NCBI RefSeq assembly: GCF_022539505.1
Contig: NC_061513.1
Location: 174,808,017-174,872,016, forward strand
Direction of reading: 5' to 3'
DNA: 64,000 nt
DNA from: Lolium rigidum
Lineage: Eukaryota > Streptophyta > Magnoliopsida > Poales > Poaceae
Under the pieces are notes generated by a model. It was not told where the DNA came from and did no database searches. It was given only the letters and a program-made list of their open reading frames with translations. This document shows, piece after piece, positions 11,040 to 22,053 of the stretch; the first letter of the stretch is position 1, and each line of letters opens with the position of its first letter. The position numbers and the translations under genes are program-made.

Positions 11040-13570
11040 GCGGCATGAATATAAAATGCAATTTCAGAACAACACATTCCTCTTTTTAGATAAAGTCATT
11101 TTGACAAGACAAGCATTTCTCGGTTTAAACATTTGACCCTTCACTTTCCTAGTGACACCCTCCATAATACATCTTTCCGACATCAACATCTTGCAACCTA
11201 TACTAACATCATACAACTTAAAGTTACTGCCTCCATGGGGTATATGCAAGAAAAGGCATTTGATTGTAGAAATACCGATACATGAATAAATTATTGACCA
11301 CTATCTTCAAAAACTACGAGCAAGGCCGGCAAGAGTAGAATTGTCTCAAGTTTTGTTGTATCCGATATATGAGCTTACTGATTACTTAAGTGATGTGAAA
11401 TATAAAATACCAGATAAAGAAAGGTAGAGCACACTCACATAGTGATTTGTTTTCTATCCAGTTTGTTGCGAAATTCTTGCATTTGACCTTCTATCCAGTC
11501 TACAAGAATTAAGGTGCAAGACGGAGATATAGCAACAAAATGCCATTCACTCTGATATGTTGAAGGAATATATAGAGTATGACAGATATAGTAATATACA
11601 ACGATATCTCTGAATCACATCACAGTAACATCTTGAACTCAAATGCATAGCATCCCAGTTTCAATAGAAGGTTCATAAACTGGGCCTAAGCTATTAATCT
11701 CTTACAAAGTATCAAGATCATAAGGATTCTCATACTCACATGTAAATAAAAAATTATCCGCCAGACCACCACTAAAAGAAAGCATTTGTAGTCGTTTAAG
11801 TAATACTCTACAGAAATCAGAATTGCGTTAGTATTTTCAAAAATGATATTCTAGGATTTTAGAAGCTACCTTACTTGATGTTGGAATACAAAATGGAAGA
11901 ACATATAGAAATGAGTTAATAAACCGTAAATCAGGTATGACTGCCATGTTCACACATACATTCTCTCAAAAGGGCTATATCTGAGTTGGGAAATATACCT
12001 ACAGGCTCAGTGAAAGAATACATGCGTCCATGGCCTGCAATGTACAAGGGGTAGCAAAATCTCACTTTTGTTTATCCAGCACTCATTTAATTGCTTCTAG
12101 TAATCCAGCCTTTTATGGAGAACTAATGCATGTACTCTGAGAAAAATACTAAAGTAGGTTCCTGCAGTAAACATCGAACATAGAATTGAGTGTAAATTGA
12201 TGTGTAATCTAGAAGCATATTTCATATAGCTAGCCTATGTATCCAGAATAAGTAAATAAGTTATAAATAATCAATTCAATAACCTATGAGAGGGCATAGT
12301 TGGCACTTTATTTTCTCGATGGCTTCCACTTTTTAAATTTGTTTGAGGTAGCAAATAACCAGTATATTGCACCGCATTAACAAAATACTTGCATGTAAGG
12401 TTAGTGTGTACAAAGAAATGCCTGGTGGAAGCTAGATGTGCGAGAATGGTTGAAAGCAAATAGCAATGGGTTGCTACACAAGTGTAGGCGCAAAGATTTA
12501 TCAAAGTTTAAATATAAAGAAGGACATGGGATGGACAGAGAATTGATATACACATATAATCAGAGTGGGCACACCATCAACATGGCTTTTGTTTTTTTGT
12601 TTTCCATGTCCATTATGGCCTGCCGTTTCAGGCAAAGAAATCTCTGTTGAAAAATGTCCGGCGCAGTTAAAATATTGCACACGAACCTGTTATAGAGCAC
12701 TCAAACTGCACACAGCAAAAACTTTAGGAAATAAAACCATCCAAGTGCAGACGCGGCACAACCATGTTAATCTGAAAACAAATTCAAAATTATGAGAAAA
12801 AAGAAGTTTGTTTCCATTTAGTATAGTACTTATGCACAAATCTAGATTAACCGATCAGAAAAGGAACAGAGGGTATGGAAATTGCAGAAGCATTAGAAAT
12901 TATATCAAAAACTGTAATATTCTTTGAAAAACTGTAACGCACTGACAACGAAAGCGTTGTCAACGAAACTGTAACTTATCCTTGCATTCATTTCAAGCAT
13001 ATAGCTAATGAAATCGTCTCTAAAACAACCCACACACGTGCATGAAAATTTTAGTCGCTACCTTAAACATTATCCTACTGGAGCACAACAGAAACAACCA
13101 ATACAGAGAATTCACCATGCTCACCTCTCACTGTCTTCCTTGCTCTATAGAGCCATTGCATCAAGCACCAAAAGTGCAACCCTGCAAATGCCAATCATAC
13201 ACACAACATCAACACATAATTACGTCAAACTAAAGCAGCAGACGAGGAAGCTACCTTCAGCGTGGTGTTCATCACCTCAGGGCACCTACTCCAGATTTGG
13301 ATAAATATATTTGATCTCCCAAATATACAAATACCTAAACAAAAAAATCCAGAGCTTAATGCACAGTGCTGCACCATACAAATAAATTACCTCTGAAGCT
13401 AAATGAAGGCAATTTACCATCAAAGAAATAAGACATCAGTTGCTGAGATATAAAGTACAAATACCTAAGTGATAATTTTCCTAGTTAACAGTGGCAATAT
13501 ATTTAGACATTGACATAAACTACAAATAATTGTAGCATGCAGCACAGTCAAACAATATCACATACAGGTT
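11040..13570. other. AT-rich CACTA interior, no gene recognised
   Basis: No coding region with family support is seen on either strand. Confidence 0.4.
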
Positions 13571-13573
13571 GTG

Positions 13574-13631
13574 AGCAAATAATTCTACCCCTATCACAAC
13601 TCAGCAAATAATTCTACCCCTATCACAACTC
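13574..13631. repeat. 29-bp tandem duplication
   Basis: Two adjacent identical copies (13574-13602 and 13603-13631) begin AGCAAATAATTCTACCCCTA. Confidence 0.9.
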
Positions 13632-13659
13632 AAATGGAACAGGGTAAAATCCCCTACAT

Positions 13660-14004
13660 TCATATCACTATTGGATTCGATTTTGCGCTTACAGCACGGG
13701 GAGGTGAGCCTGAGGTGCGAAAGTAGCAGCACCACAGGGTAGCCGGAGCACTAGAGGAGCCCAGGTCGACGCAGGGTCCAGGAGGTGGTCGCAGGCGTCG
13801 GGGTAGAGGAGCAGGAGCACGGGAGGTCGTGGCGGAGGTCGTAGACGAGGCCTGGCTGCCGGAGGGAGTAGCCAGAGGCACGGGTGCACGGACGCGGCGC
13901 CGGCAATCCGAACCCCACGGATATAGTTGCCACGGGGACACGCGGAGGAGGTGGGGTGGCTTGGCGACGGTACGAATCCTGCGGAGGTGAGGAAGGCGGA
14001 ACAT
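13660..14004 (-). CDS. Possible captured 5' coding exon, unidentified
   Basis: A minus-strand frame of 114 codons from ATG at 14004 starts MFRLPHLRRIRTVAK, with an Arg-rich, organelle-transit-like N-terminus. It lies just downstream of a TATA/telobox-like motif at 14070-14080. The remaining residues are Pro/Arg/Ser-rich and low in complexity, and GC content is far above the surroundings. This looks like the 5' end of a cellular gene taken up by the CACTA element, but I do not recognise a family, and it could be chance coding in GC-rich DNA. Confidence 0.25.
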   Translation of the reverse strand: MFRLPHLRRIRTVAKPPHLLRVSPWQLYPWGSDCRRRVRAPVPLATPSGSQASSTTSATTSRAPAPLPRRLRPPPGPCVDLGSSSAPATLWCCYFRTSGSPPRAVSAKSNPIVI

Positions 14005-14069
14005 CACCAGCGATCCGCGACGCGGGAGGCCGCCGCCGATGGCCGGTAGGGGACGGTAGAGGGCGGAGC

Positions 14070-14080
14070 TAGGGTTTATA
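14070..14080 (-). promoter_or_regulatory. TATA/telobox-like motif of a captured 5' region
   Basis: On the minus strand the bases read TATAAACCCTA. They combine a TATA-like element with the telobox AAACCCTA that is common in the 5' ends of plant housekeeping and ribosomal-protein genes. It lies about 70 bp upstream of the ATG at 14004. Confidence 0.4.
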
Positions 14081-14430
14081 GCGGTGTGCGCGCGGGAGCC
14101 GGAGGGTGCCGCGGTGGTGGGGGTTGACGGAGGAGACCGTGCCCCAGGCCGTGTAAGCAAGTGACGGCGGCGGATGTGTCCGGCATCGCTGGAGCGAGCA
14201 GGTGGCGGCGGCTGGAGGCGGCTGGCGGCGGAGCATCTCGGCGGCGAGAGGGGAATCGAAGGGACGTGAGGGGTGGTGCTATGTGCCGACCTGGTCGGCG
14301 CCGACAACGTCCCACACAACCTTGGTCGTCTGTGGGCTTGGCCCATTATCGTTGATTTTCGTTGGGTCGATTCGGCTGTTAACTGGGCCGCAGCCCATCA
14401 GGTAACCTCCTTTTCTTTTTCATTTTCTTA

Positions 14431-14480
14431 TTTTTTTTCCTTTTCCTTTTCCTTTTCCTTTTCCTTTTCCTTTTCCTTTT
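14431..14480. repeat. (TTTTCC)n microsatellite
   Basis: Near-perfect TTTTCC units run through this pyrimidine-only tract. Confidence 0.9.
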
Positions 14481-14499
14481 TCTGTTTACAGTTTTGTTT

Positions 14500-14960
14500 T
14501 TAAAAACTATAAAATTTTACAGGCCTTTTCATATTTTCAAAAACAAATGTCTACAGATTTTAAAAATGTTAGATTTTCAATTCATTCACAATTTTAAAAT
14601 CATCCAAAAAAATTAAATTGTTCAAAATAAAAAATTTGTTCAAATTTTGAAATTTGTTCAAATTTGAAAAACGTTCAAAATTTAAATTTGTTCAAATTTC
14701 AAAATTCGTCCAGTATTTCGAAATTCATTCAAGATTAAAATTTTGTTCCAATTTTGAAATGCATTCAAATTTCAAAATTTTTCAATATTAAAATTTTGTT
14801 CAAATTCTAAAATTCATTCAAATTTGGAAATTCATTCAAGATTCAAAATTTGTTCAAAATTTTGAAATTCGTTCAAGATTCAAAATTTGTTCAAATTTTC
14901 AAATTTTGTCAAACTTGAACATTTTTAAAATTTGAAATTTTCAAAAACTATTTTTAAACA
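14500..14960. repeat. Degenerate AT-rich TTCAAATTT/ATTCATTCAAA array
   Basis: Irregular units such as AAATTCATTCAAATTT and AAATTTGTTCAAA are repeated many times. Similar AT-rich cores flanked by GC-rich 'gggcc' edges are common in grass repeats; a weaker example is at about 34.65-35.1 kb. Just outside, the palindrome GCCGACCTGGTCGGC occurs on both sides (14287 and 15104). Confidence 0.7.
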
Positions 14961-16330
14961 GAAAAATAAAACAAGAGAACAAAAGAGAAAACAGAAAAAA
15001 TAGAAAACGGAAAAGAAAAAGCAAAAGGAGAAAAAACATGCAAAAATCGCCTAACCGGGCCGACCCACACCACGCGTGGGGGGTGTGCGGCGCGGTGCAT
15101 GTGCCGACCTGGTCGGCATATAGGAAACGCCGTGAGAGAGCGCCTACGATGAAAGAGGGGTGTCGCCGTGTCGGGCCGGGTATTGACCCAACGTGGTGGG
15201 CCTACTGGGCCTGGCCAGTTTGACCGTTCCAGTTGAACCGTTCCAATTTGGCAGGGGCCTGGATGGGGGCTGGCAGGTCCCAAATCGAAGGTAGCCCCGG
15301 CGGAATGGAGACACCAAGGCGGCTCTAAAGGGCCATCGCTTGCGGGCAGAAGAAGAAGAGGTGTCGCCCGGTCTCGACCTCCGGGCAGGCAGCACAAATC
15401 GCCGAAGGAGCGCAGTGCTTGTAGAACTCAGCCAGTCACATACCGGCCGACAAACACATTTGCCAGCAGGGTTAAAGCGAGCGAGGCCAAACTACCGGAG
15501 AAAACCCTTTCCCGTAAGTTACATTGCTATGTTAGGTGAATTTTCTCGGCAGTAGAGGTCCCCTTAGGTTTGGTCCATGGTGTAGTGCAAGTGAATGTCT
15601 ACATGTAACTATGCATCCATGATTACTCAATTTTCCTTGTCTTTGTCATTTATAGTAAACATTTTTACTCATTCATCTCTGGACATCTTACTTATTTTTA
15701 CAACAATACAATGCAGGTAGATCCTTAAGATAGAATATTGTACTTATACAGTATTAACATCTTGTAGGGAATACATGCTTTACAAATCCTTAATGTTTGT
15801 TTTACCTACAGAATGTACCTTGTTTTTAAAACTGCCCTTAAAAGTAATTAGGGGCATTTTGTTAACATATAGGGGCACTTTGGAGGTTGAACAAGTTCTC
15901 GTATTGTCAGATTTATTACAACTTCTTTTTCTAGTAGTTCAGGATTTTAAGTTTGAAGGATTTAAGGAGTAATGTTAGTTTTGTCAGCTCATTTGTAAGT
16001 TATTTTCTCCCTAGTTAGATTCAATTAATTGCCAACACATACAAACATGTGAACGACACACCACAAAGTTAGATTGCATGGACCACCTCGTGGCTGTCGG
16101 ACGCATCTCGTGGCTGTCCGATATGGAGCCGACGGCGTGGAGGAAGCTAGTCCCGAACGGGTGAAGTTGGCCCAGGACACCACCCGTTGATCGCTGAAGC
16201 AGACCATAGCTCTCCATTATGTACCGTGCAACCGTAGTTGTACATTATACTACATACTGTAAACGGACATGTGCATGCATAAATTGTAATTTTTTTACAT
16301 CATCTCCTAAATCTCTCCAATTCTATTATA
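14961..16330. other. Mixed CACTA interior, no firm gene
   Basis: The GC-rich half (15050-15480) and the AT-rich half show no supported coding region. A motif, 'gaatgtacctt', near 15811 resembles the start of B3-like exon 2 at 16546, hinting at a partial duplication. Confidence 0.35.
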
Positions 16331-16334
16331 GGTG

Positions 16335-17516
16335 ATGGCCGAAATGACTTGTGTTGGCTGTGAGCAACCTTCTGAAAATTGTGGCCGTGCAGAGAGGAAA
16401 ACAACAAGTTTCAATGTTATCGTCGTTCTCGGATTCCTACATGGTGTGGTAAGACATGTTGAAACTGGATAATGTGGTTTCCATTCATTGTGATACAGTA
16501 GCCAATCATATTATTTATAACTTAACACTTTTTGTGTACATACAGAATGTACCTTGCTCCTTCAGAGAGCGGTTGAACAAGTTCACAAAGAATTGGCTAG
16601 TTGCGAGGACACCCAATTTCCGCAAATATGATTTGTTCCTGAGAAAAGATAGGTTGAGGACATACATTTGTGGTCCTTACTGGAAATCTTTAATTAGGGC
16701 TTATGATATAGAAGTGGGAGATGTTGTGCATTTCGAATACAATGAAGATTCTCTTGATGGACTATCCAACTTATTCAATGTTACTGTTTACAAGAACAAT
16801 ATTGAGAAAGCCGTAGTTGAAGAAACTGGTATATTCTGGCTCAACTTCATGTTTTTAAATTTAGTATTGCTGAACCTATAGCCATTCCTATATGTTACTG
16901 AAATTGTATGGCACCTATTTCTGCAGTGGTTGGAGATATGCCTAGTTCCATACGGAGCATCCTGTACAGTAACCGTATTCACGGACATCAATTCGGTTCA
17001 TCGAGCGGGAGATGGCTGCCATTCTTTTTGGAATCTACAAAGATGTTTACGTCACCGAACATGAATTCTATGAACTAAAAGATCAGAAGAATTTTTGGGT
17101 GCACAAGATGGATGAGGACAATCGAGAATTTGAAGCCTTGGTAAGTTTGTCTCGGTTTGGTTTGTGCTACTAGCTAATTATTCTAATGTTTTCATGCATT
17201 TGAATGCAATAATTAGATGTTGAAAAATTATTATTTGCTCTTATGTCAGTACATACCTAGTGAGGTCTGTGGATGGCTACGAGTACCCGCTTTTGGAAAA
17301 GCACATCTTTCAAGGAATGGACAACCCCTAGAAGGAGAAGAAGAAGACTTTATGGACTGCACCTACAAAATTGAATGGGACCTTGGACATGTATCCTTTT
17401 CAAATGGTTGGACAGACTTTGCTGCTGCTCACATTGGAGTTGAATCAACTGTTTTGATCAAGATATATCCAATGCAGGAGTATATAAGTCTCAACTTTGT
17501 TGAGATCATCAACTAG
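16335..17516 (+). pseudogene. B3 DNA-binding-domain gene, probably frameshifted, inside the CACTA element
   Basis: Four exon-like blocks have good splice sites: 16335-16448, 16546-16828, 16927-17140 and 17250-17516 (stop TAG). Block 2 encodes RKYDLFLRKDRLRTYI and IRAYDIEVGDVVHFEY. Block 4 encodes FSNGWTDFAAAHIGVES then a terminal strand. Both resemble the 'GW..F...L..GD...F' half of plant B3 domains (REM-like family, nuclear DNA binding), so the gene would hold two B3 domains. The blocks sum to 878 nt, which is not a multiple of three. Block 3 needs a different frame at its start (after a phase-1 junction) than at its end (which joins block 4 in phase 0), so there is a lesion or a misjudged splice site between 16927 and 17012. 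It is the best preserved captured gene in the element. Confidence 0.6.
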
Positions 17517-18189
17517 TGGGGGCAATGAGCTAGTTCAGATTATCAAGTAAACTTGTTCTAGTTTAATGTTCTACAGTAAACTTGTTCAAATTATCAAGTC
17601 GTTTGGATTATCACCTAGTTTAGCTTCAAATTATCAAGTAGTTTGGATTATCACCTAGTTTAGCTTTCAAGTTCTATGTGATGGTTTGTAGGAATTTAAG
17701 TGTTTGAATTATCTCGTTTCTATTACCGAGATGTTTATGTCTGTTGTTTACACATAATTTGTTGTTTTTAACTTTGTTTGAATTTGTAACTAAGCACTTG
17801 AATTTGGCGGTGGAGGCCGTGTGTGCGCTCGCTCGGGCTGATCGTGCTGCGCGGTCGTGCTTTGGTCGATAGGACTTGTCCCTTTCGGATGACCCGGAAG
17901 GCCGGAAGCCGTGGCATCCCCATCTTGTCTCTACTTTGTTTCATGAAAGCTATTGTGCCTATCGTCCACTCTGCTCTGTAGTTTGTACGATTGCAGAGTA
18001 ATTGTATACACGGAAATGAGCCAACAACTGGCTGCCGGATTTTAAAATGCCGAAGAAACCGAACTTGGGTACATGAGAGTGAGCAGGAGGGGCGGCAGCC
18101 AGAACACATCTACGGTTCCGTTCTCCTCGGTGGCGACGCCGTTAGCGCTTGGGGCCTTGGGGAAGGGTGGCACACCACCACCTCACCGG
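17517..18189. other. CACTA interior downstream of the B3-like gene
   Basis: The first 250 bp hold a duplicated 'gtttggattatcacctagtttagc' unit and may be the 3' UTR of the B3-like gene. Nothing else is recognised. Confidence 0.4.
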
Positions 18190-18475
18190 CGGGGAATTTG
18201 GGGCATTTGTGAAACTGCCCCAATAGGTATATAGCAATTGGGGCACTTTTTGAAACTGCCCCAATAGGTGTATACCAATTGGGGCACTAGTCAAACTGCC
18301 CCAATAGGTGTATACCAATTGGGGCACTTCTCCAAACTGCCCCAATAGGTGTATACCAATTGGGGCACTTCTCGAAACTGCCCCAATAGGTGTATACCTA
18401 TTGGGGCACTTCTCAAAACTGCCCCAATAGGTGTATACCTATTGGGGCACTTCTCAAAACTGCCCCAATAGATAG
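18190..18475. repeat. Right subterminal array of 40-41 bp palindromic units
   Basis: About seven units of the same repeat as at 3789-4280, in inverted orientation (TTGGGGCACTTC...AAACTGCCCCAATAGG). The outermost units are most alike. Confidence 0.92.
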
Positions 18476-18580
18476 GGTATTAGAGGCATTTTGGCAAAAG
18501 TGCCTCTAAAAGGGGGTATTTAGGGGCACTTTGAAAAATGCCCCAGGGCAAAGTGCCCCTAAATCCCTACCGTGTAGTAG

Positions 18581-18914
18581 CATATCATTATGGATTTGGA
18601 AATCGCTCGGAACACGCGATGGCCGATCAAACGCGCGCGCGGGCTGTGGACTTATGGTGAGAGTCGGGCGTCACACCGGATGCATGAGTGGATGCATGGG
18701 TGCGTGCAAGAAAGCGAGTTCTTCTACCTGTCTCTGCGTGGTGGATCGGGCGGGAGACATTGATGCGTGCAAGTAGGGTGATGTTAAACAGGAGTGCAGT
18801 TGCTGTCTCTGGCTGTTGCCGTTGCTTGGATACAGGCAGGATGCATGGGCGCCGGCAGCGGTTGTGCAGGGGCGGAAGGTGTGAGCGCTGCGGTTTCAAA
18901 TCAAGTGCGTGTAA
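18581..18914. other. Short stretch between CACTA and PIF/Harbinger elements; possible displaced upstream region of G1
   Basis: This is the original neighbour of the G1 5' end before the CACTA insertion. It holds no convincing TATA box or ATG in frame with G1. It ends at the TAA target duplicate (18912-18914) of the next element. Confidence 0.45.
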
Positions 18915-19303
18915 GAGCATCTCTGACTCCGTAAAAGGGCCAAAATCAAAAAATAAGATCTGGGTTGAAAAATGGCGCCGATCAGTTAACGTAAAAGGGC
19001 TAAAACAGAATGAAAAAAAATTCAGGCCGAGACCGAAAACCCAAATCGGCCTGTATTTGTAGGGGTCGCTCGAGCGAACCGAACGCTCGATCCATATCTA
19101 GAGTGCACTGAAATTTCAGCTGACGCAACTGGTCGCTCTCTCTCTCCCCGCGCCGCCACCACACTCTGCCGCTACCGCACCGCCCGATTCGCCCGAGCCC
19201 CGCATCCCGGAGCTAGCACAGGTCGCCCCGCACCCCGCCCGTTGTTCCTCGCCCAACTCCGGGTGTCGCCCCCGCCGCCGCCGCCGCGCCGTTCGAATCG
19301 AGG

Positions 19304-20745
19304 ATGAGCTCGGGCGACGAGTTCGTCGATGTCGATCTGTCGGATTCGTCGAGCTCAGACGATTCCGACCTCGACGAGCTGCTCCAGGACGACGAGATGG
19401 AGGCCACCATGCTCCTCCTCTCCATCAAGGAGCTGGAGGACCGCGCGAAGCTGCTGAATCGAGGCGCGGGTCGGTGATGGGCCGGAACCACATCCAGCGG
19501 AATCGCCTCCTCGGCCACGATCGCCTACAAGAAATATGTTGATTTGTGACGCTCCATTTGTGATGAATTGGTGTAAAATCGTCATAATTTATGACGATTT
19601 TACACTAAATCATCAAAAACGAACCGTCACAAATCAACACATTTCTTGTAGTCGAGCAGCTGATGGAAGACTACTTCGCCGAGGTACCTACCTATCTGCC
19701 CATCTATTCCGTAGGAGGTATCGCATGCGGCATAGTTTGTTCGTCAAAATCGTCAAGGCCTGCGAAGCCAATTCGAATTACTTCAAGCAATGTAGAAATG
19801 CCGCTGGCGTGATGGGTTTTAGCCCGTTCCAAAAAATCTCTGCTGCCATGAGGGTGATTGCGTATGGCATCCCTGCTTACACCGACGAGTATCTTCGAAT
19901 TAGCGAGATACTACATCGGAGTCGGTGCGTAGGTTTGCTCGTCTGATTATCAAGTTGTTTGGGCCAACCTATCTTCGAGCTCCCAATGAGGATGACACCA
20001 AAAGATTGATGGAGATAAATGAGAAAAGAGGTTGGTCGGGCATGCTTGGTAGTCTTGATTGTATGCATTGGACATGAAAGAATTGTCCAAAGGCATGGCA
20101 TGGACAATACTATGGCAACAGCAAAGATACAACCATTGTACTTGAGGCTGTTGCATCACAAGATTTGTGGATTTGGCATTGTTTTTTGGTTTGCCGGAAA
20201 CACTCAATAACATCAATGTGCTGCAAAGATCCCCTTTATTTGCCAAATTAGCAAATGGGGAAGCACCCACTTGCAACTACAAGGTCATGAACAATGAGTA
20301 CACAATGGGATATTACCTAGCCGATGGCATATATCTGGATTGAGCAACTTTTGTTAAGTTTGTCAAGGATCCCCAAGATAGAATAGAAGTTGAATTTGCC
20401 AAAGCTCAAGAAGCAGCTCGCAAGGACATTGAGAGAGCTTTCGGTGTTTTGCAAGCAAGGTTTGCCATTGTTCGTGGCCCAGCCCGATTTTGAGACAAAA
20501 AAACTCTTGTCAACATCATGACATGTTGTGTGATTCTTCACAACATGATCGTCGAGGATGAAAGAGAGTGGAGCTTGCCCTGCTTCTATGACAATGTTGG
20601 CACCCGAATGGAACCCCAACGCAATCCGGATCGCATTGAAGCTTTCCTTGAAACTCATCGGCAGATTGAGAATGCCAGTACCCATGCACAACTCATTTAT
20701 GATCTGAAAATGCACCACTGGCAGCGACATGACCGTCGCCTTTGA
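19304..20745 (+). pseudogene. PIF/Harbinger transposase (ALP1-like DDE domain), broken
   Basis: The reading starts MSSGDEFVDVDLSD at 19304. It continues in other frames with RRRYRMRHSLFVKIV, the conserved GFSPFQKISAAMRVIAYGIP, then GMLGSLDCMHW (first catalytic Asp region), and ends with VILHNMIVEDE. Lesions seen: a frameshift near 19480; a MITE insertion at 19524-19651; a frameshift near 19700; another near 19905; a stop TGA replacing the expected Trp just after CMHWT (about 20077); and further stops before 20460. No partner Myb-like ORF is present. The enzyme would have cut DNA at the element ends; this copy cannot. Confidence 0.88.
19524..19651. mobile_element. Hairpin MITE inserted in the transposase, CACTA-like ends
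   Basis: Ends CCTACAAGAAATATGTTGAT and the inverse ATCAACACATTTCTTGTAG fold back along almost the whole length (arms of about 55-60 bp). It is flanked by TCG on both sides (19521-19523, 19652-19654), a 3-bp duplication that also fits CACTA. Removing it rejoins the transposase reading around GHD...QLMEDYF. Confidence 0.75.
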
Positions 20746-21010
20746 TCCTACCATTCCATTCATTTATGTGTCACGTGTATCATTGTTGAGACATTTATTC
20801 ATTTGTCCAATTTTCCGAGAATTATTATAATTTGTTTGAGACATTTTTTATTTGTTCAATTTTCTTAAAACTGTTGTAATAATTTGGTTCAGACTATTGT
20901 TTATATGTTGTAATAATTTGGATGATTATTTGATTAATTCTGATCAATTGTTGTATGTTTTGCATATGAATTCTATGAAAAACTCTGCCTTTACGGGTTC
21001 GAAAGCCGCT

Positions 21011-21072
21011 GGCGCAGAACAGAGCCCGTAAACCAAAACTGTAGTTTTGGTTTACGGGCTCTGTTCTGCGCC
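21011..21072. repeat. Perfect 30-bp inverted repeat with 2-nt loop
   Basis: GGCGCAGAACAGAGCCCGTA and the next ten bases (21011-21040) are exactly reverse-complementary to 21043-21072, with GT between. It lies 90 bp inside the right end of the PIF/Harbinger element. Confidence 0.95.
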
Positions 21073-21164
21073 ATCCATTTTACGACCTGTAAAACACGAG
21101 TTCGGTGAACTGAACTCCGGGTTTTTAGTTCGCGTTTTTACAGGCTCTGCTAGAGGTGATCTAA

Positions 21165-22053
21165 GGTTAGGATTCGAACAAGTCCGTTGAGTTTTCGAAA
21201 GATCTCTCAGGAAAGCAAAGATGAAGCCTCAAAGGAACTTTTGGCCCTTTAATTTGATGCGAGATGGACTTCTATGTCTTGAGTGTTTCAGTTTAGCGGT
21301 GCGATTTACTACACCGAAGCTAGGGATGAAATCGGATTTGGTCGGATACGGACGGTATTTTGTTACATTTCCATCATGATTCTGAAGCCGGACTGGTTGT
21401 GGGCGGATGCACATTCAAATACTACCATATTATTATGTCGGATTCTGAAATGTGTCTAGATACATCCATATTATAGTCAATTAATATGAACAGGAGGGAG
21501 TACCAAGAAATACCTGATTAAGCCCAACTGATGTATACAACACTATTGCCCTTTGTACAACTACATCTTACAATATAGACATGTACAAAGAAATATGAAA
21601 AAACTATGTGGGTATGTACAGACCGGATAATAAACATGTTCTAACCTAAAGTTATATACGTCAATAATAACAATTCTTTCTTTGACATCTTTACCGTGGG
21701 AAAACCCCTACTAATAATGATAAATATTAATAATTGTACATATTAAACACACATAAAATTCTCAAGGATAGTGAAAAAATCGTAAATAAACACTAGCTCG
21801 TTTGGCACCCAAATGAAATGAAAGGACATTGGTGATATCATTTCATTTGGCAAATCCACATAAATGATTGGGTACCAAAAGGAATTAAGGCTATGCATGA
21901 GATAAAAACCATGTAATTCTCAAATGAATTCCAGGCAGCCAAACAACTTAATTCTTGGAATCACAAATAAATTCCTTGATTCCAGCCTCAAATGATGGAA
22001 GTCAAAGGAACTCTAACAAGCATTTGTTCCATCTCATAAACAAATAGGACATT
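21165..22053. other. Intergenic, with half a Stowaway element
   Basis: At about 21446-21500 there is the right half of a Stowaway MITE (GTGTCTAGATACATCC ... AACAGGAGGGAG, then TA); the left half is missing. No gene is seen in the rest. The last five bases (ACATT, 22049-22053) are the copia target duplicate. Confidence 0.5.

Larger units (their letters stand above)
3675..18580. mobile_element. Large non-autonomous CACTA transposon carrying captured gene fragments
   Basis: The left terminus is CACTACTACACGGTAGGG at 3675. The right terminus at 18563-18580 is its inverted copy but lacks the final TG. Both ends continue into matching inverted sequence ('ggatttaggggcactttgcc') and then into arrays of a 41-bp palindromic unit (left 3789-4280, right about 18190-18475). 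No CACTA transposase or second TnpA-like ORF is visible, so it would depend on another element. A possible 3-bp target duplication is TAG (3672-3674 and 18578-18580), if five terminal bases were lost on the right. The interior carries fragments resembling several plant genes, as in gene-capturing CACTA elements. It sits directly upstream of G1. Confidence 0.8.
18915..21161 (+). mobile_element. PIF/Harbinger DNA transposon, inactive
   Basis: It is bounded by the 3-bp target duplication TAA (18912-18914 and 21162-21164), typical of PIF/Harbinger. The ends are inverted: GAGCATCTCTGACTCCGTAAAA on the left (22 bp, slightly imperfect) against GATCACCTCTAGCAGAGCC plus TGTAAAA on the right, read inward. 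It encodes one broken transposase and contains a nested MITE and a perfect hairpin near its right end. Confidence 0.88.

Noticed and set aside
13660..14346. Single 228-codon minus-strand gene
   Set aside because: The part upstream of 14004 crosses the TATA/telobox motif and is low-complexity Pro/Ser/Arg, so only the shorter frame was kept, at low confidence.
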